From Thuidium tamariscinum (taxonomy: Eukaryota; Streptophyta; Bryopsida; Hypnales; Thuidiaceae): 64,000 bases of DNA. The notes below the pieces were generated by a model that worked only from the letters and a program-made list of their open reading frames with translations, did not search any database and was not told where the DNA came from. The stretch lies in assembly GCA_947034885.2 (NCBI GenBank), contig OX344749.2, forward strand, positions 28,907,501 to 28,971,500, given 5' to 3'. Numbering within the stretch: the stretch's first letter is position 1; each line of letters opens with the position of its first letter. Positions 24,094 to 36,181 of this stretch are shown one piece after another. Made by a program: the position numbers and the translations under genes.

Positions 24094-26693
24094 GGTATAG
24101 TCGACATCAAGATCCTGTAAGCAAAATTAGGTTGTAATCGTATGCTTTGATCTCTAGCAAATTTCCTGGCGATCTCTTGGCAAATTTCTTGTAATCTTAG
24201 GCTTAGATCTCCCTTGGCAAAATCGCACAGAAGTCACGCACTTACACGCGTTCAGAATAATTGAACAGAAAATGCACACTAATACAAAAACACGAAGATG
24301 TTTCAAGATATTTAATTAGCCAGAAATCGGAGACTAAAAGATGTAGCTACAGAAACGTGCTCCAGCAATTCTTCCTAGTTACAACTCGACCCGGGCACAC
24401 CAAAGAAAGGAAAATAAAATTCTTCCTCATACAACCGAAATTCCGAACATTTTGAACTAAGGCATCGTTAGCTTTTCAATGCACTAGCTCAAAGACAGAA
24501 ATGCAGAGCATGAAATCAAGAAGATGCCAAAATACACACAGTCAAGTTCAATAACAAGGTTCTTAATCAAGACACCTAGACCTTGTGATTAGGAGCAGAA
24601 TCAATGAAGCGACAGCAGCAGAAAACTCAGATCAAAGCAACTGGAAGACAAAACCACATAGAAACGCAGCTGCAAGTGAACAGCGGAACTGGAGAAATGC
24701 TCAATTCAAAATGGCGATGGCGTTTGGGAGTGGTGCATCTCCTTTCTCATGGTTGCGAGGCGGGAGGGGGAGCAATGGATGGATGAATATCATCTACTGC
24801 GCACTGCACTGTACATCCACTCATGCAGGACGTTAAATCCTTACCAACGAAGGTAGGCCCAGCACCTCGGGGAAAAACACAAGAATTTTTTTATTTTTTG
24901 CAAATTTTTTTTTTCATTCGAATTCTGAATTATCAATCAGAGACCCCCAATTACTCGGGAGGGGTCTAGAACATACCCTAGACATGGCCCAAAATAGGGG
25001 CTTTTTTTTCACTTATACTCAAAAAACCTTGCTAGGCCCACTTTCAATGGTAGGATTTAATGTCCAGCTCCATTGCTTGAAGCAATCAAAGACAACATGC
25101 TCACTCGGGGTGAACTAGCTCCTTTACTTTGCCATCTAAGCCATTCCAAAAGTGCAAGTAAAAATAAAAATCTTCTATTTTATGTTTGCACAGTCATGTG
25201 AAACTTGTGATTGCAAATATGAATCCAAAATTTGCAAATTTCATCATGTTTGGAAAATAAAAAAATTTGGAGTTTTTCCAAGTGGTCGAACAAGGGGGTC
25301 AATTTACCCTAGCCGTGAAATTGCAATGCATGAGTAAGATATAAAATAAATCTACCTGTGACATGGAGAATGAGTAGTTTGTCATGTTGCCAACTTGCCA
25401 TTATGAAAACACTTCAAATTTCTAATTTCATACAAAAGAAGTATAAAAAATAAAGGACAAAGTCAAGATTTTATCTATTGGACAAAGTAAGAGTTTTTTA
25501 TGAATTTTTGAAGTGTGCTATCCAAATGGTCCAAGAGAGTCTCTAAACTATTCCAAATTAACAAAAAGAATTTCTATAATCATGGTCATCTTACCACTTA
25601 AAGCAAAAACAACATTTTCTAACATGGTTAAGAGATTTCGTAACATGGCTATGATATGAAAAAACTAAAAAAATATTTTTTTCTGATGTATTTAAACTAG
25701 AAGGGTATAAGTGTCCTATAATAGTGACTAGTAATTCCATGACCATCTCCCAAGGCATTGATTATGGCCACAAATCAACCTTTTGTAGTCCTAATCCCAT
25801 TTATTAAAAAAAGTCTATCATGACTTGATATAACACTCTAATGAATAGTTCTCTAGGTGCTTGTTATAGAAAGTTAGTCTGTATGAATATTTTAATCCTT
25901 CAAGGGCTTGAAAGCCCTAGGTGGATATATACTTATAGTATACTATGAATTTGGTGCTATTTGATTGGAAAAACATTGACTAGAAATTTCATAGTACGTA
26001 CGAAGTTCATTAATGATCACAATAGTATGTAAATAACAATGTCTCACAATTCATATATTAAACTACAATTATTGAAGAATTATGAGGCTAAATAAAGGTC
26101 CTACAAAGGAATTCTAAGGGTCTTTCAAGGGTTAATACGTGTTGTCATAACAATTTTTAGGTAAGCTTAGCTATTGTATGTGATTATAAATATCTTCATA
26201 ATTAGGTCACTATTTCTATGATGCACTTCTTTGGGAGACATATGGAATGGATTGCAAATCTATTCACAACCTCTCATGTAGATGTTGCCTTATCAAATGG
26301 GAACAAAATCTAAAAAGTTTTCTATACAAAATAGTGAAATTAGATTATCCTATACTAATTTCTTGAAACTATAGAAATATTTATTGTTATTGTAAAAGAG
26401 TGCACTACTTTGAATTAGGTGTTGTTGTAATTTGGACTTATGAACTATCCTATGTACAAATGGAAATATATATAGAAGTACAAATGACTTTGATGGTTTG
26501 TAAAGTAACTTTTTGCGTATGGAAACCTAATTGTGAATGCAACCTAATTTCATTATTTTGTGTAGATATATTGATAATGAGAAATTACAAATTAGAGTGG
26601 ATTAAGTGTATCAATAATGAAACAATAAAGATAATCTTAAAGTGTGAGCAACCCTAAGGCCAATGTAGGTTTCTTTTACCTATGAATAGCAAT
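24094..26693. other. 5' flank of the receptor kinase, then AT-rich intergenic DNA
   Basis: Positions 24094-24840 are balanced in composition and may hold the promoter or a leader exon; an acceptor-like TTACAG precedes 24115 on the minus strand. From 24850 to 26690 the DNA is AT-rich with no gene recognised. A piece near 25240-25330 resembles the right part of the MITE at 9291-9557. Confidence 0.4.
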
Positions 26694-26696
26694 AAA

Positions 26697-26868
26697 CACT
26701 ACAAGAGAATGGGGTCTTTTAAGTAGTGTCATAGACATCATGTATTTTAAGTAATGTCTTTTAATGCATCTTTTAAGTAAAATTTTACTTAAAAGATGCA
26801 TTAAAAGACATTACTTAAAATACATGATGTCTATGACACTACTTAAAAGACCCCATTCTCTTGTAGTG
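26697..26868. mobile_element. Perfect 172-bp palindrome with CACTA termini (foldback MITE)
   Basis: The two 86-base arms are exact reverse complements with no spacer; the centre is AAAA|TTTT at 26782/26783. The ends are CACTACAAGAGAATGGGG and CCCCATTCTCTTGTAGTG. AAA flanks both sides (26694-26696 and 26869-26871), fitting the 3-bp target duplication of CACTA (En/Spm) elements. No coding capacity. Confidence 0.93.
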
Positions 26869-26913
26869 AAATAACAATGGACAAACAATTGGGGTTCAAA
26901 CTCATTCTTGATG

Positions 26914-27190
26914 TAAGGTAGGTACACCTAAAAGCGCCACTTATTCATACTATGCCTAGTTCATGTTATTAGCTAGTTCAGATTTTTATGCAGTCTTGTT
27001 GGCAAGTGAAAGTATGTTCCAATGCACCAAAGAACTCAGGATTTGGATATCTTATGCAGAAGTTATTAACGGTCAAAGTTTGTTTCTGAAAGCACCATCT
27101 ACAGCCTCTAAACATGACTGATTTTGGAAATGTATTTGCACTGTAGATGGCGCTTTTAGGAATAGGGCGCTTTTGGGTGTACCTACCTTA
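26914..27190. mobile_element. 277-bp MITE, TAAGGTAGGTACACC family
   Basis: Left end TAAGGTAGGTACACCTAAAA and right end TTTTGGGTGTACCTACCTTA form a TIR that continues to GCGCC/GGCGC, about 25 bp with one mismatch. The outer TA may be the target duplication. A diverged relative lies at 44602-44890; both share CCAATGCACCAAAGAA-like and TTTTGGAAATGTA interior blocks. Confidence 0.82.
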
Positions 27191-28132
27191 GAGTGAATCT
27201 CTTGAGTTTCATCATTAAGGTTGAAGTACCAATTGTCAACCATGCCCAACTCCCAACTTGTAAGGGTGCAATATTTCTAATAAAGGCTAGAATAGATTTC
27301 CAACCAAAGCTTGAATTGCATTTCTTTGGTCCTTTTCAAAGTTGGGATTAATTAGGTAATTGAGTAGATGGAGTAAGCACGAAGTAGTTATGGAATGATC
27401 AGAATTAGAAGACTCTAGACTCTAATTATGGGTCAAATGTGCCTTTCGACTTCCAAAATTGACAATAATTTCAATTTGGGAATTATATTCTGAAATTTTT
27501 TGTATCCCCATATCTCATACTGGGAAAAATTCCACCACTTGACACTGCTCACAATGTGCTGCAGAAATGCTTAAATGATTGACTACTGGTGCCTCAACCT
27601 TAGTTATGCTTCCAGCAATGAGAACTCAAAAGCATGTGACATATGGAAGAAGGGATTATAAAAAACTGAAGCAGTGATTAATTGGCAACACGAATGTAGA
27701 TTGACATGTGCAACACTTATTTATTTATTTCTCTGTATTTTGTGATAATAAGCATATATTTCACTCCACTGTTGAATTCCGTATTACAAAGAGAAATACA
27801 TGAGAATAATTACGTCATTTTGGAGCATTCAATGGCTTTGCCAAGACAACAAACAGATAGTACTTGAAAAAACTTGTACTCCAAATATCTTTACAAAGTT
27901 GATTTACAGTATGCAAGGTTTACCTATGCGCTGCAACTTCCTCAAAGTAGCATACAACAGCAAACTTGAAATGAAATGCTGCAAATTGGGATTCCTATTC
28001 AGTTGAGCACAATTGAGTAGAAGAAGAATAAAGAGTCTATTGGAGGTAGTACTACTAGCTAAGCCACAAGGGCCTAGATAGTAAGCCTTGTCCTTCATGC
28101 CTCGTTTACACGGGCGTTTACGTTAACTCCTT
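27191..28132. other. Intergenic DNA containing a dispersed repeat
   Basis: Positions about 27230-27545 share scattered blocks (AAGGCTAGAAT, AAAGTTGGGA, TTAGAAGACTC, TTCCAAAATT) in the same order with 47655-47995. This is an old dispersed repeat whose class I cannot name. The remainder up to the VIPP1-like gene shows no feature apart from its probable 3' UTR. Confidence 0.45.
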
Positions 28133-31100
28133 TTAAAATTGCCTGTAACTTTCAGGCTCTCGTAACCTCTCTGCTCTGATTGCTTCCCGCTCCCATGGTG
28201 GAAGCTCCCCTCTTAACTGCATCATAACAAAGCAAAGGAAACCAGTAAACACAAACAATACCAGCATGCAGTGGTGACTTCTGACAAGTACCTCAACTGG
28301 TTTTGAACATGCCCCCAAAATATTGCAATTCCCGGGATGTGTTCAAGGATAAATCGTTCTCAATGTGTTCCAGATTTTGAAGAAGTACAAACAACATTCA
28401 ACGGACTTTAGAAAAATCCATGTGAAACTTCCTAGAACTGACATGGAAAACTCAGCAGTGGCTCCTACAAGGCGTTGACAGCTCTCAATGAAGATAAAAA
28501 CATACCTGTGAAGTGGTGCTTGACGATCCAAGCAAGTCCTTTTTAAGTGACTTTAGATCATCATCCACATCAATGTCCCATTCCAATTGCGCAAACTAGA
28601 TCCAATCACAGGCAATTCATCAGATTAGATTTATAAAAAGCTAAGTAAAACTATCGTGAAACGCTATCATAAAAATTAGTAAAAATAAATCGTGACAAGC
28701 TCATTTCATAAGGTAGAAGATACTACAAGCTTTAGGAACCCTGACCCATATCTTACTCTGACCCAAGTTACCAACAAATCATCTACTAAACACTTGATTA
28801 GAACAATTGGCATTTAGTGTAAGCATGACTTGGCTGAATGTCAATCATCTTCACTTTGGAACTGTTTGATTCCAATTAAAGTGATCTAAAACCTCCCACT
28901 TTATTATTGCAAAAGAACTCACAAATAGTTATAAAAACTTGATACCAACAAATGTGGCTCTTATACATCCTTCCAGAGCACTGCACATCTCCCAAAAATC
29001 ACATCTCTGCTTCATTGGCAAAAATGAATGAACGAGACAAATACCTTAGTTCCAAGATCATCAGATGCCATTTGAGTTACAGCATCTGCCTCTGCCTCTA
29101 GTCTCTCCACTGTCACATCAACCATAACAGTGCAAGGTCACGTAACAGGACAAAGCACTTCTTTCGCGCGCATACAAAACGACTCAATAGAGGCGTTAAT
29201 CCCCAAGTGCTCAAGCTAAAAACAGGAATCAAATAATTGATTATGGTAACTATCTAAATATTTTCCTATTGGTAAATTATATACTACCTTCCTTGAAAAT
29301 CATTATAATTCACACATGTTTCCAACAAAATAAAAGATATTTTGCGTCCAATATGATTCACATTAATGAGTATTACAAGTTCCATATGGTTCACCAAAAA
29401 ACTGCGATTAGTACCTTTCTCCTCCATGCGCTTGTAAGCTGAGAGCGCACTAGTGGCGTCCACCGAACCTATCACCTCATTTATTTCTTTTGAGGTTTTG
29501 GCACTCTGTGCTCTAGCCTTCAACAGGTCCTTCTTATTCCGTGCCTCGTATATTTTACTTTCCAGAATGCGAGTGCTGGACAAAATGCGATCAGACACCG
29601 AAACTTGCTGATCCAGCTGTGATTTCAATGATTTCGCATTGTCCTGTGTAGAGAAAAGGACATTGCAATACACGAGGTTAAGTATGGATAAATAAACTAA
29701 TTCTACTCATCGAACATAAAGCACCAGTACAATATATCTAAGAAGGAAAAAAAAATGATAGAAGTTGTCATACTGCAAAAGCTTTTCGGCGTTTCAATGC
29801 TTTCTTGGCTAATGCTTCATCCCCTCTTTCCAATGCTCTTGCCGCCCGTTTATACCTGCGAACTCACCACCATCGTTTTCTAGCAGTCTATAAAGAACAA
29901 AAAGATGCAGTTTCCTTGATAATCTCATGCTTCTACATCAAAACCTGATTCAAGAAAAACAAGGTAAATAAACATCGTGGACTCACCATTCATCGCTGGC
30001 CTGTTGGGCTGTAATGTACTTGTTCTCTAAGATTCGCTTTGCTGCGACAACCTGAACAAACAACCAATACACGATCATAAAAATAAAAAAAACCATGTAT
30101 ATGAAAATCATACTGCAGGCACTCAGATCCGACACAATGGAGATATCCTGTCCTTATTTCATCCAGAATTAAATGTATTTGATCCTTTTTGTGCTAAGCT
30201 TCTAGATCTAGTCATTGAATGTAGCTTTACAAACTCATCTTTCAAATTAATTCAGAAGTTGGAGGTATTCTCAATATAAGGAATATAATAAAGACTAAAG
30301 AGGTATTGACGCCCAACGTTGACTATGAGTCAATTCAACTTTCAAGATTGAGTAAGAAACAAAGCAGAATATATCCCAGCAAGCGAATTGCAACGTTGCA
30401 AGTTCCACCATATACTCAATTGATTTTGAAACTCTCCGAAGAGACTTTTCAAATCTGTCTTGTAAACCAAAAAAGGAAGATCAAGTCCATAAGAGGATGG
30501 AATTCAAAATCGGTTTCACTTCAGTTCCGAGTCAAATTACATATCTTCCAACTGCAAGGGTCGGAAGTCCATTAGAAATGCGATGAGAATCAAGAAGCAT
30601 TCGGATTCTGAGTTACCTGAGCAGTTGTCTGTCTCAGCTTGACGAGGTCAGTATTCATTTCCTCAACAGCTTGATCGATTATCCTTTCAGGATCTTCCCC
30701 TGAGCCTACAAACTGCTCTACATATGACTGCACAAGCAACGTTTAGGTAATCACTGTTATTATGAGAGCCTCCAGGAACAGTGCGCTCATCGTAGGCACT
30801 GAAGGCGTCCAAAATGGGACTAATAAGCTAATTTTTCAGCCCTATCGTCATCCAAATTTGAGCTAACAGACCTAGCTAACTAACCAAAAAGGAAAATGCA
30901 AAGCAAGTTGCAAAGAACATGGTGAACTGCAACACACCCTGACTATTCGAGCAATTCGGGTGAAGACGTTCATCTCAGACGCTAACGCCCCCCCAGCAGA
31001 TACTCCATTCCCAGAATGTGCTTTAACACTTGCTACCAGCTCATGATATCCATATTCTGCAAAAGCATCAAGCCACTTAACCTTGTGTTGGAAAAAAGTA

Positions 31101-31674
31101 AACAAAATTCAGTGCAACATTTTCTTAAATGGCGCAACCAGCCAGCCACATTGTAGAAAGAGATCGAACATTCTCATACACATCTAGAAGCCTCTGTTCT
31201 TGCACGAAGACTTCATAGAAACAAAAGCAATTCTAATCGCATTGAAGCAATTCTCACCGTGTCTTACAGCACCAATTAGTCTCAACGGTTGTCCGACTCT
31301 GAAGCCGCTACCAATTGTGAGAGATGACGGGGTTCTTGAAGTGAGCTGTGAGGCAAGATAGTTAGGTTTCACAGACGCCCGGCATGCGCTCCCAAGCGCA
31401 AGACTCGACAAGCCCAGAGGCTGGGCGGCTACCACAGCTGTAGCTATGGTCACACACGCCTTGTGCTCGTGCTTGTCCTCCGAGAAGCAACGCGATCTTC
31501 TTCTGCAGAACACAAACTTGGTAGCCACAGACTGGATTCACGACGAGAATTTGTGAAATTTTCGGTGCGCTCTGGATTTGCCCCGCCGCTCTTGAAATAT
31601 GGAAGCTCAGAGTCTCTGTCGAAGGAGTGAATTTGGCCAATCCGATGTAGGCAAGGCGGAGGTCCCACCGCCAT
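28133..31674 (-). CDS. VIPP1/IM30 (PspA family) plastid membrane-remodelling protein, divergent C-terminus
   Basis: Well-supported exons on the minus strand: 31056-30938, 30727-30617, 30051-29987, 29855-29774, 29643-29415, 29109-29045, 28595-28506 and 28216-28133. They encode the PspA/IM30 coiled-coil core: an [15 protein letters not shown] amphipathic start, [49 protein letters not shown] and SDDLGTKFAQLE. VIPP1 forms ring and rod polymers on plastid membranes and is needed for thylakoid maintenance. Upstream, 31437-31258 encodes a Ser/Ala-rich, transit-like region but has no in-frame ATG. A consistent but weak solution adds exon 31674-31518 (ATG at 31674) through an 80-bp intron, giving 393 aa. 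Odd: after GELPP the protein ends in a charged [15 protein letters not shown] tail. The usual VIPP1 C-terminal helix is not recognisable, so this may be a paralogue. Confidence 0.85.
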
Positions 31675-32678
31675 AGACGCCAATTGGCAACGCAGTGAAG
31701 TTTGAAGGTTTCCGACCGAGGGGCGGCGACTGGAGACAGAATTCAACACCCCGTGGTTTGGAGACGGCACCTGTGGGTCAGACGTGCGGGGCAAGGCGAA
31801 CCACTGTAAGGCAGGGCTTTCTAGGCCAGATTGCACCAGAAAAAATAATCTGGCTAAAAAACACATCTGTTTTGGAAAAAAGAAAAAAAAAGACCCCAAA
31901 TTAGCACAGAATGGGGGACTTTTTTTTACTTTTACTCTTAGTAAACAACAATTTTATCCTACTATAGGAGAAGGCTCAAAAACAATTCAGGCACTAAGAA
32001 TTGTTCTTACAAAGACACCTTAAATCATGCAAATGGTTTAAAATATGGAACAATTTGTAAATAGTAATAAGGGACAGTTATATGTGCATGGTTTAAAAAA
32101 TCTACTAGGAGCTAAATATAAGACTATGAAATGCATAATTTAGTCATAAATGACTTCATAATTACTAAGAGAAAAAAGTTTAAATGCACTTATAGGAGTG
32201 CAATAAAGTTTTATTTCTAGTAGCAAATGGATGGAAACAATTCCTATTGTACTTGATTTTCAAGAAAAACTTTGAATGATGAAGAAGTTTGAAGCAATGA
32301 ATATAGTGATGTTCTAAAATGTAGCATGTCATTCACCATGTCTTAAAATGCTAAAGATAGTTGAAGGCCTTATTAGCTGTCATTGTTGACCATTTCTAGC
32401 ATACCATTCACTATGTCTTGAAATGTTGAGGATGGTTCAAGGCCTTGTAAGCTGTCATTATTGATGCCCTATATGAACAATATTACATACCTACCATGGT
32501 TCGACTTCAAAATACCATGAGTAATTCATTTCAAGATAAAAAAATTTAGAAAGAAAACATGCTATAGTTCTTCATTTTCCTTTTTTTTTAAAATTATTTC
32601 CAAATTTTTCCACTCTCTACATTTCTCTACACACCTTCAATTCTCGTTAGATGCTCCATTCAAGAGCCTTATACCTTA
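31675..32678. other. 5' flank of the VIPP1-like gene and AT-rich DNA
   Basis: Up to about 31830 the DNA is GC-balanced, consistent with a promoter/leader. From 31860 on it is AT-rich without genes. Positions about 31870-31930 hold an A-run/T-run inverted pair around GACCCCAAATT...GGGGGAC. Confidence 0.4.
32324..32473 (+). repeat. Two-copy tandem repeat, period about 75 bp
   Basis: The unit beginning AGCAT..CATTCACCATGTCTT at 32323 recurs at 32398 with scattered changes. GAAGGCCTTATTAGCTGTCATT corresponds to CAAGGCCTTGTAAGCTGTCATT. Non-coding. Confidence 0.75.
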
Positions 32679-34436
32679 GGGTCTGTTCCCACTTGCTGTT
32701 AGTGGCGTTGTTAACTGCCTTATTCTTAACTTTCAGTGCCCCTTGGATGGAGGGAGGGATGAGAGAGTCGCACTTTTCATTACTGACACCTCCTTTGCGG
32801 TCAGGTCGTGCAGTCAGGCAGCCACGCTAAACCCCGCCTCCCCGCCTCAAACCTCTGTCAATTCAGACAGCAATCACTAAACTGCTTCAAGACACTAATT
32901 TTTACAGAATTTGCAATGAAACCCTCATCAATGGGCCATTGCTTGCTTTCATAGAAACTTATTATAATTCAACCAATACTTTGTATTGACAATTGTAGAG
33001 CATTGCACAAACATATGAGCCTAGTTAGTGAACTCAAAAAGATTGCTCAATTCTGTGAACATTACGTCAGTGAATCCATACCTTCAGTGTTAAAGTGTTG
33101 TGCTTGATTATATGAGATTGCAATTGAAGAAGATAGGGGTTTTAGACTTTGGAACAATGTCGATTTCTATAATTCTATAGATGGATCAGAAACTCGGGAA
33201 GATGGAATCAAGTTGGTGTACATCATTGGAATCTGGGATGGGCATTAGAATCACGTCCATTTGGTTTTCACAGGGTCATTTGTATTATTCTTCCTCATAA
33301 TTTTCAGAGACATAAATCAGCCGCAATTGACACAAACGGTGTAGCAACAAAAAAGATTTGGACATTGACTAATTAGTATTTGAACGCAATTGTTTGCAAC
33401 TGGTAAATTTTACAGATGGCTTCTCCGAAGTCACCATATCTCTTGCAAGGAACGCAGTAAGCAACAGGTATGGCACGCTTGTGCCAGGGAACGACAATAT
33501 CACATTTCTATATGGTGAGTGTCACTTGAGTTGGGTTTTCATATATGTCCAAACTAAGACCGCACTTGACTTTCAAGACTTATGTTACTCTGCTTTGTAA
33601 TGTTGTAGAGTTTCGATCAGAACAGGGATAAGATTTTGTCCTCCCAGCATGGCCCTTCAATTTAGTTTCTTCCTATTATTTGCAAGGATTTTGCATATTT
33701 GTCGGCATAGTTTCTCATGCTAGTTAATTAAAGACGTCAAATAAGCAGAAGACACTGTCAATCCTTGGAAACCTTGAGTTGCGAACAGCAACACACCATG
33801 GGGCTGACTTGTGACTATGGTGTCCACGGCAGATAATGAGAGACCACAAGTTCACCTCAGGAGCACCTTTCGTACCAAGACGAAAAATACCAACTTACCT
33901 CTTGTTGTGCAATTCACGAAACCCGTCTTTGGTTTCAACTCTTCAGGTGTTACGATATCAGAACAGACCTTGACGAGGTTTGTGTGTAACAAATTTACTT
34001 TGTAGCATTCTAGAACTTGCTTTCACAGTAATTGGAGAAGGATTAATCGTTCACTTTGAAGGATCTGTGCGCTATAGTTTACTACCCAACAATTGATAGG
34101 AAGGTTGTATATTTGTGTGTAAGCAGTTCCATGGAATAATTAAGACATATTGATTGCTGTTTGAATTGACAGAGGTTTGAGGTATAAGTTCCGATTACTA
34201 TTGATCGATTCTGTAAATGGAATTGCAACGAACTAAAAGAGACAAGTCCGGGGAGGCGGGGAGTGGAAGACAACGCATTTGGTTTAGCGTGGCTGCCCGA
34301 CTACGCGACCTGACCGCAAAGGAGGTGTCAGTAACGAAAAGTGTGACTCTCTCATCCCTCCCTCCATCCAAGGGGGCATTGAAAGTTAAGAGTAAGGCAG
34401 TTAACAACGCCACTAAGAGCAAGTGGGAACAGACCC
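32679..34436. mobile_element. Mutator-like element with long TIRs, probable Pack-MULE
   Basis: The left arm (about 32679-32850) and right arm (about 34246-34436) are reverse complements over roughly 170-190 bp with a few differences. The outer ends are GGGTCTGTTCCCACTTGCT and GCAAGTGGGAACAGACCC. Arms contain GGAGGGAGGGATGAGAGAGT/CTCTCATCCCTCCCTCC. TIRs of this length are typical of MULEs. The adjacent 9 bases agree only at 5 of 9 positions, so a target duplication is not proven. No transposase; the interior instead carries two exon-like fragments (33416-33514 and 33833-about 33977). Confidence 0.75.
33416..33977 (+). pseudogene. Captured gene fragment: two exons of an Ig-like-fold protein, intron retained
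   Basis: The first piece, 33416-33514, follows a TTTTACAG acceptor and ends at GTGAGT. The second starts after CAG at 33833 and ends near 33977 at a GTTTGT. Phases match: G at the end of the first plus AT at the start of the second makes one codon. The joined peptide reads across the junction as NITFLYDNERPQVHLRS, then FTKPVFGFNSSGVTIS. The pattern resembles consecutive beta-sandwich (bacterial-Ig-like) modules of a large plant protein; this assignment is from memory of motif style. Both ends stop without a start codon, stop or further exons, so it is a fragment enclosed by the element's TIRs. Confidence 0.55.
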
Positions 34437-36181
34437 TTAGTCTTACATCATGGTATAGATTTAGCATTTTGCCATATGAATGTTAGAACTGTTCATCATC
34501 CAATTCTTTTTTTTTGAAATAACAATAATCTTTTTTGTATTGGTAGTAATGAAAGTATCGAGCATAAAAAAATTTGGAAGGGTTTAAGAATTTTGAAAGT
34601 AAATTGGACAATTTGAAATCAAGAACTAAATATTCTTTTTAATGACAAATTAACTATTAATGATTCCATTTGAAATTTTTTACTAAAGTTTTTTTATTCT
34701 ATATTGTATAGTTCTTGAAAGTTTTTAATTAATTAAATTCAATTATTTATTAAAATTTATTAATTGACTATTTTTTTTGTTAGAATATTTTGCAACTTAA
34801 AAAATATTCATATGGTATAACGATGAGATAATAAAACAAGGTACAATAATTTTTTTAAATCCTATAGATAAGAAAAGTGGTTGGATAGAATTCATTTGTA
34901 ATACAAAACAACAGTTCTTCAAGAAATCACTCACACAAGCCATTATAATGTAGAGAATTGAAGTTAGAGTGATGTAGCACATGTTTTTGTCTTTAACTAT
35001 GTATGTTTTATACACACTTCATTTATAACATAAAGGGAGTTTGCAACCTCTAAGGGATGCAAGTTTCCAAATTGAGGGAATGATTTGAAAGTAATGGAAG
35101 TTCTACCATGTTATCAATATGACATGGTTAGGCGATTGCCACGTTAGATAATATTAATTAATTATTAAATATTTTTTAAAAATATTCTTCTGTAAAAAGT
35201 CATTTTTTAAAATAATTTTTTAATTTCTCAATATTTTTTTCATTTTAAAAATTAATTTTTGTTTTGTTTTGAAATTTGAAAATTTAGACAAGCCATTGTT
35301 GGTTTGCAATATTGGGAAGTGTATCAAGGAAAAACCCTAAAATAGTCTCCCAAAGGCCCAAAAAATTCTCTAATGGAATATAAAGTATTTTTTTAGTCCC
35401 TAAAATTTGTTAAAAATTAATTGAATTTTTAGAGGTTTTGTTCACTACTTTGGTTTGAATTTTAGCTTTTGAAAATTGTAGATGGAACAGTGAAGGATTG
35501 TCACTTGGCATTCTATTGAAATTTTAAAGTTGTTAAGTTCAATCTACTTCACCATCGCAATTGAAAAAAAAATTCATTAAATTAAAATCAATAAATTAAT
35601 TTTTCTTTCTTTCTACTTTATGAGATTTAAAGCTACACTTTTGACCATAGAGCAAAGCCATCAAAAAAAATAATGTTGATGTTTCTTCCATTTTCTTTTT
35701 AATTTACAAGAAAGTAAAGGTTATACAAGTTAGGTGTATGAATCTTCTACAAAGAAGACCACAATGTTAGATTTTTGTATACTATTTGTCAACCATAGCA
35801 CAAACATCATACTATGCAATTATACAATTTAAATTCCACGTTCTCTAATCTCCATAGAATTTTGAAGTCACAATATTCTTACAAGAATATTGTAATAAAA
35901 GAGTATTTTTACCATTTGGACTTTAAGGTCCCTCAAGTAGCTAAAATATTAAATCAAATCTTAAAATTTTGTTCATATTTGACATGAAGGTATTATTAAA
36001 GTACTATAGTTATATTTCTATATCAATTTCATTTTTTCCATTCAAAATTTTTTACTCCAAAATGATAATTTTTGCTACTAGAGGCTAAATAGTTTAGAGA
36101 AATTTTAAGCATTAATAAGATTTCAAGAACTTTTAATTTTGAATGAATTGGAGTCAAATTTCAAAATTTCAAGACAAAAAC
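34437..36181. other. AT-rich intergenic DNA
   Basis: No gene recognised. Contains a probable CATWAGA-family MITE (listed separately). Runs of A and T dominate. Confidence 0.4.
35029..35375. mobile_element. Probable CATWAGA-family MITE, degraded copy 5
   Basis: The right end CCAAAGGCCC...TTCTCTAATG matches the right end of 45783-46063 (CCAAAGGCCCCAAATCTTCTTATG). The core ACCATGTTATCAATATGACATGGTTAGGCGATTGCCACGTTAG corresponds to its ACCACATCAACACATTGACGTGGTT block. The left end CATAAAGGGAGTTTGCAACC is a weak mirror of the right. Confidence 0.5.

Noticed and set aside
24585..24836. 83-codon frame upstream of the receptor kinase
   Set aside because: Opposite strand to the kinase, not ATG-initiated in good context and no domain; more likely promoter sequence.
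31450..31899. 149-codon minus-strand frame as a separate gene
   Set aside because: It overlaps the VIPP1-like 5' exon; only the piece from the ATG at 31674 is useful, as a tentative first exon.
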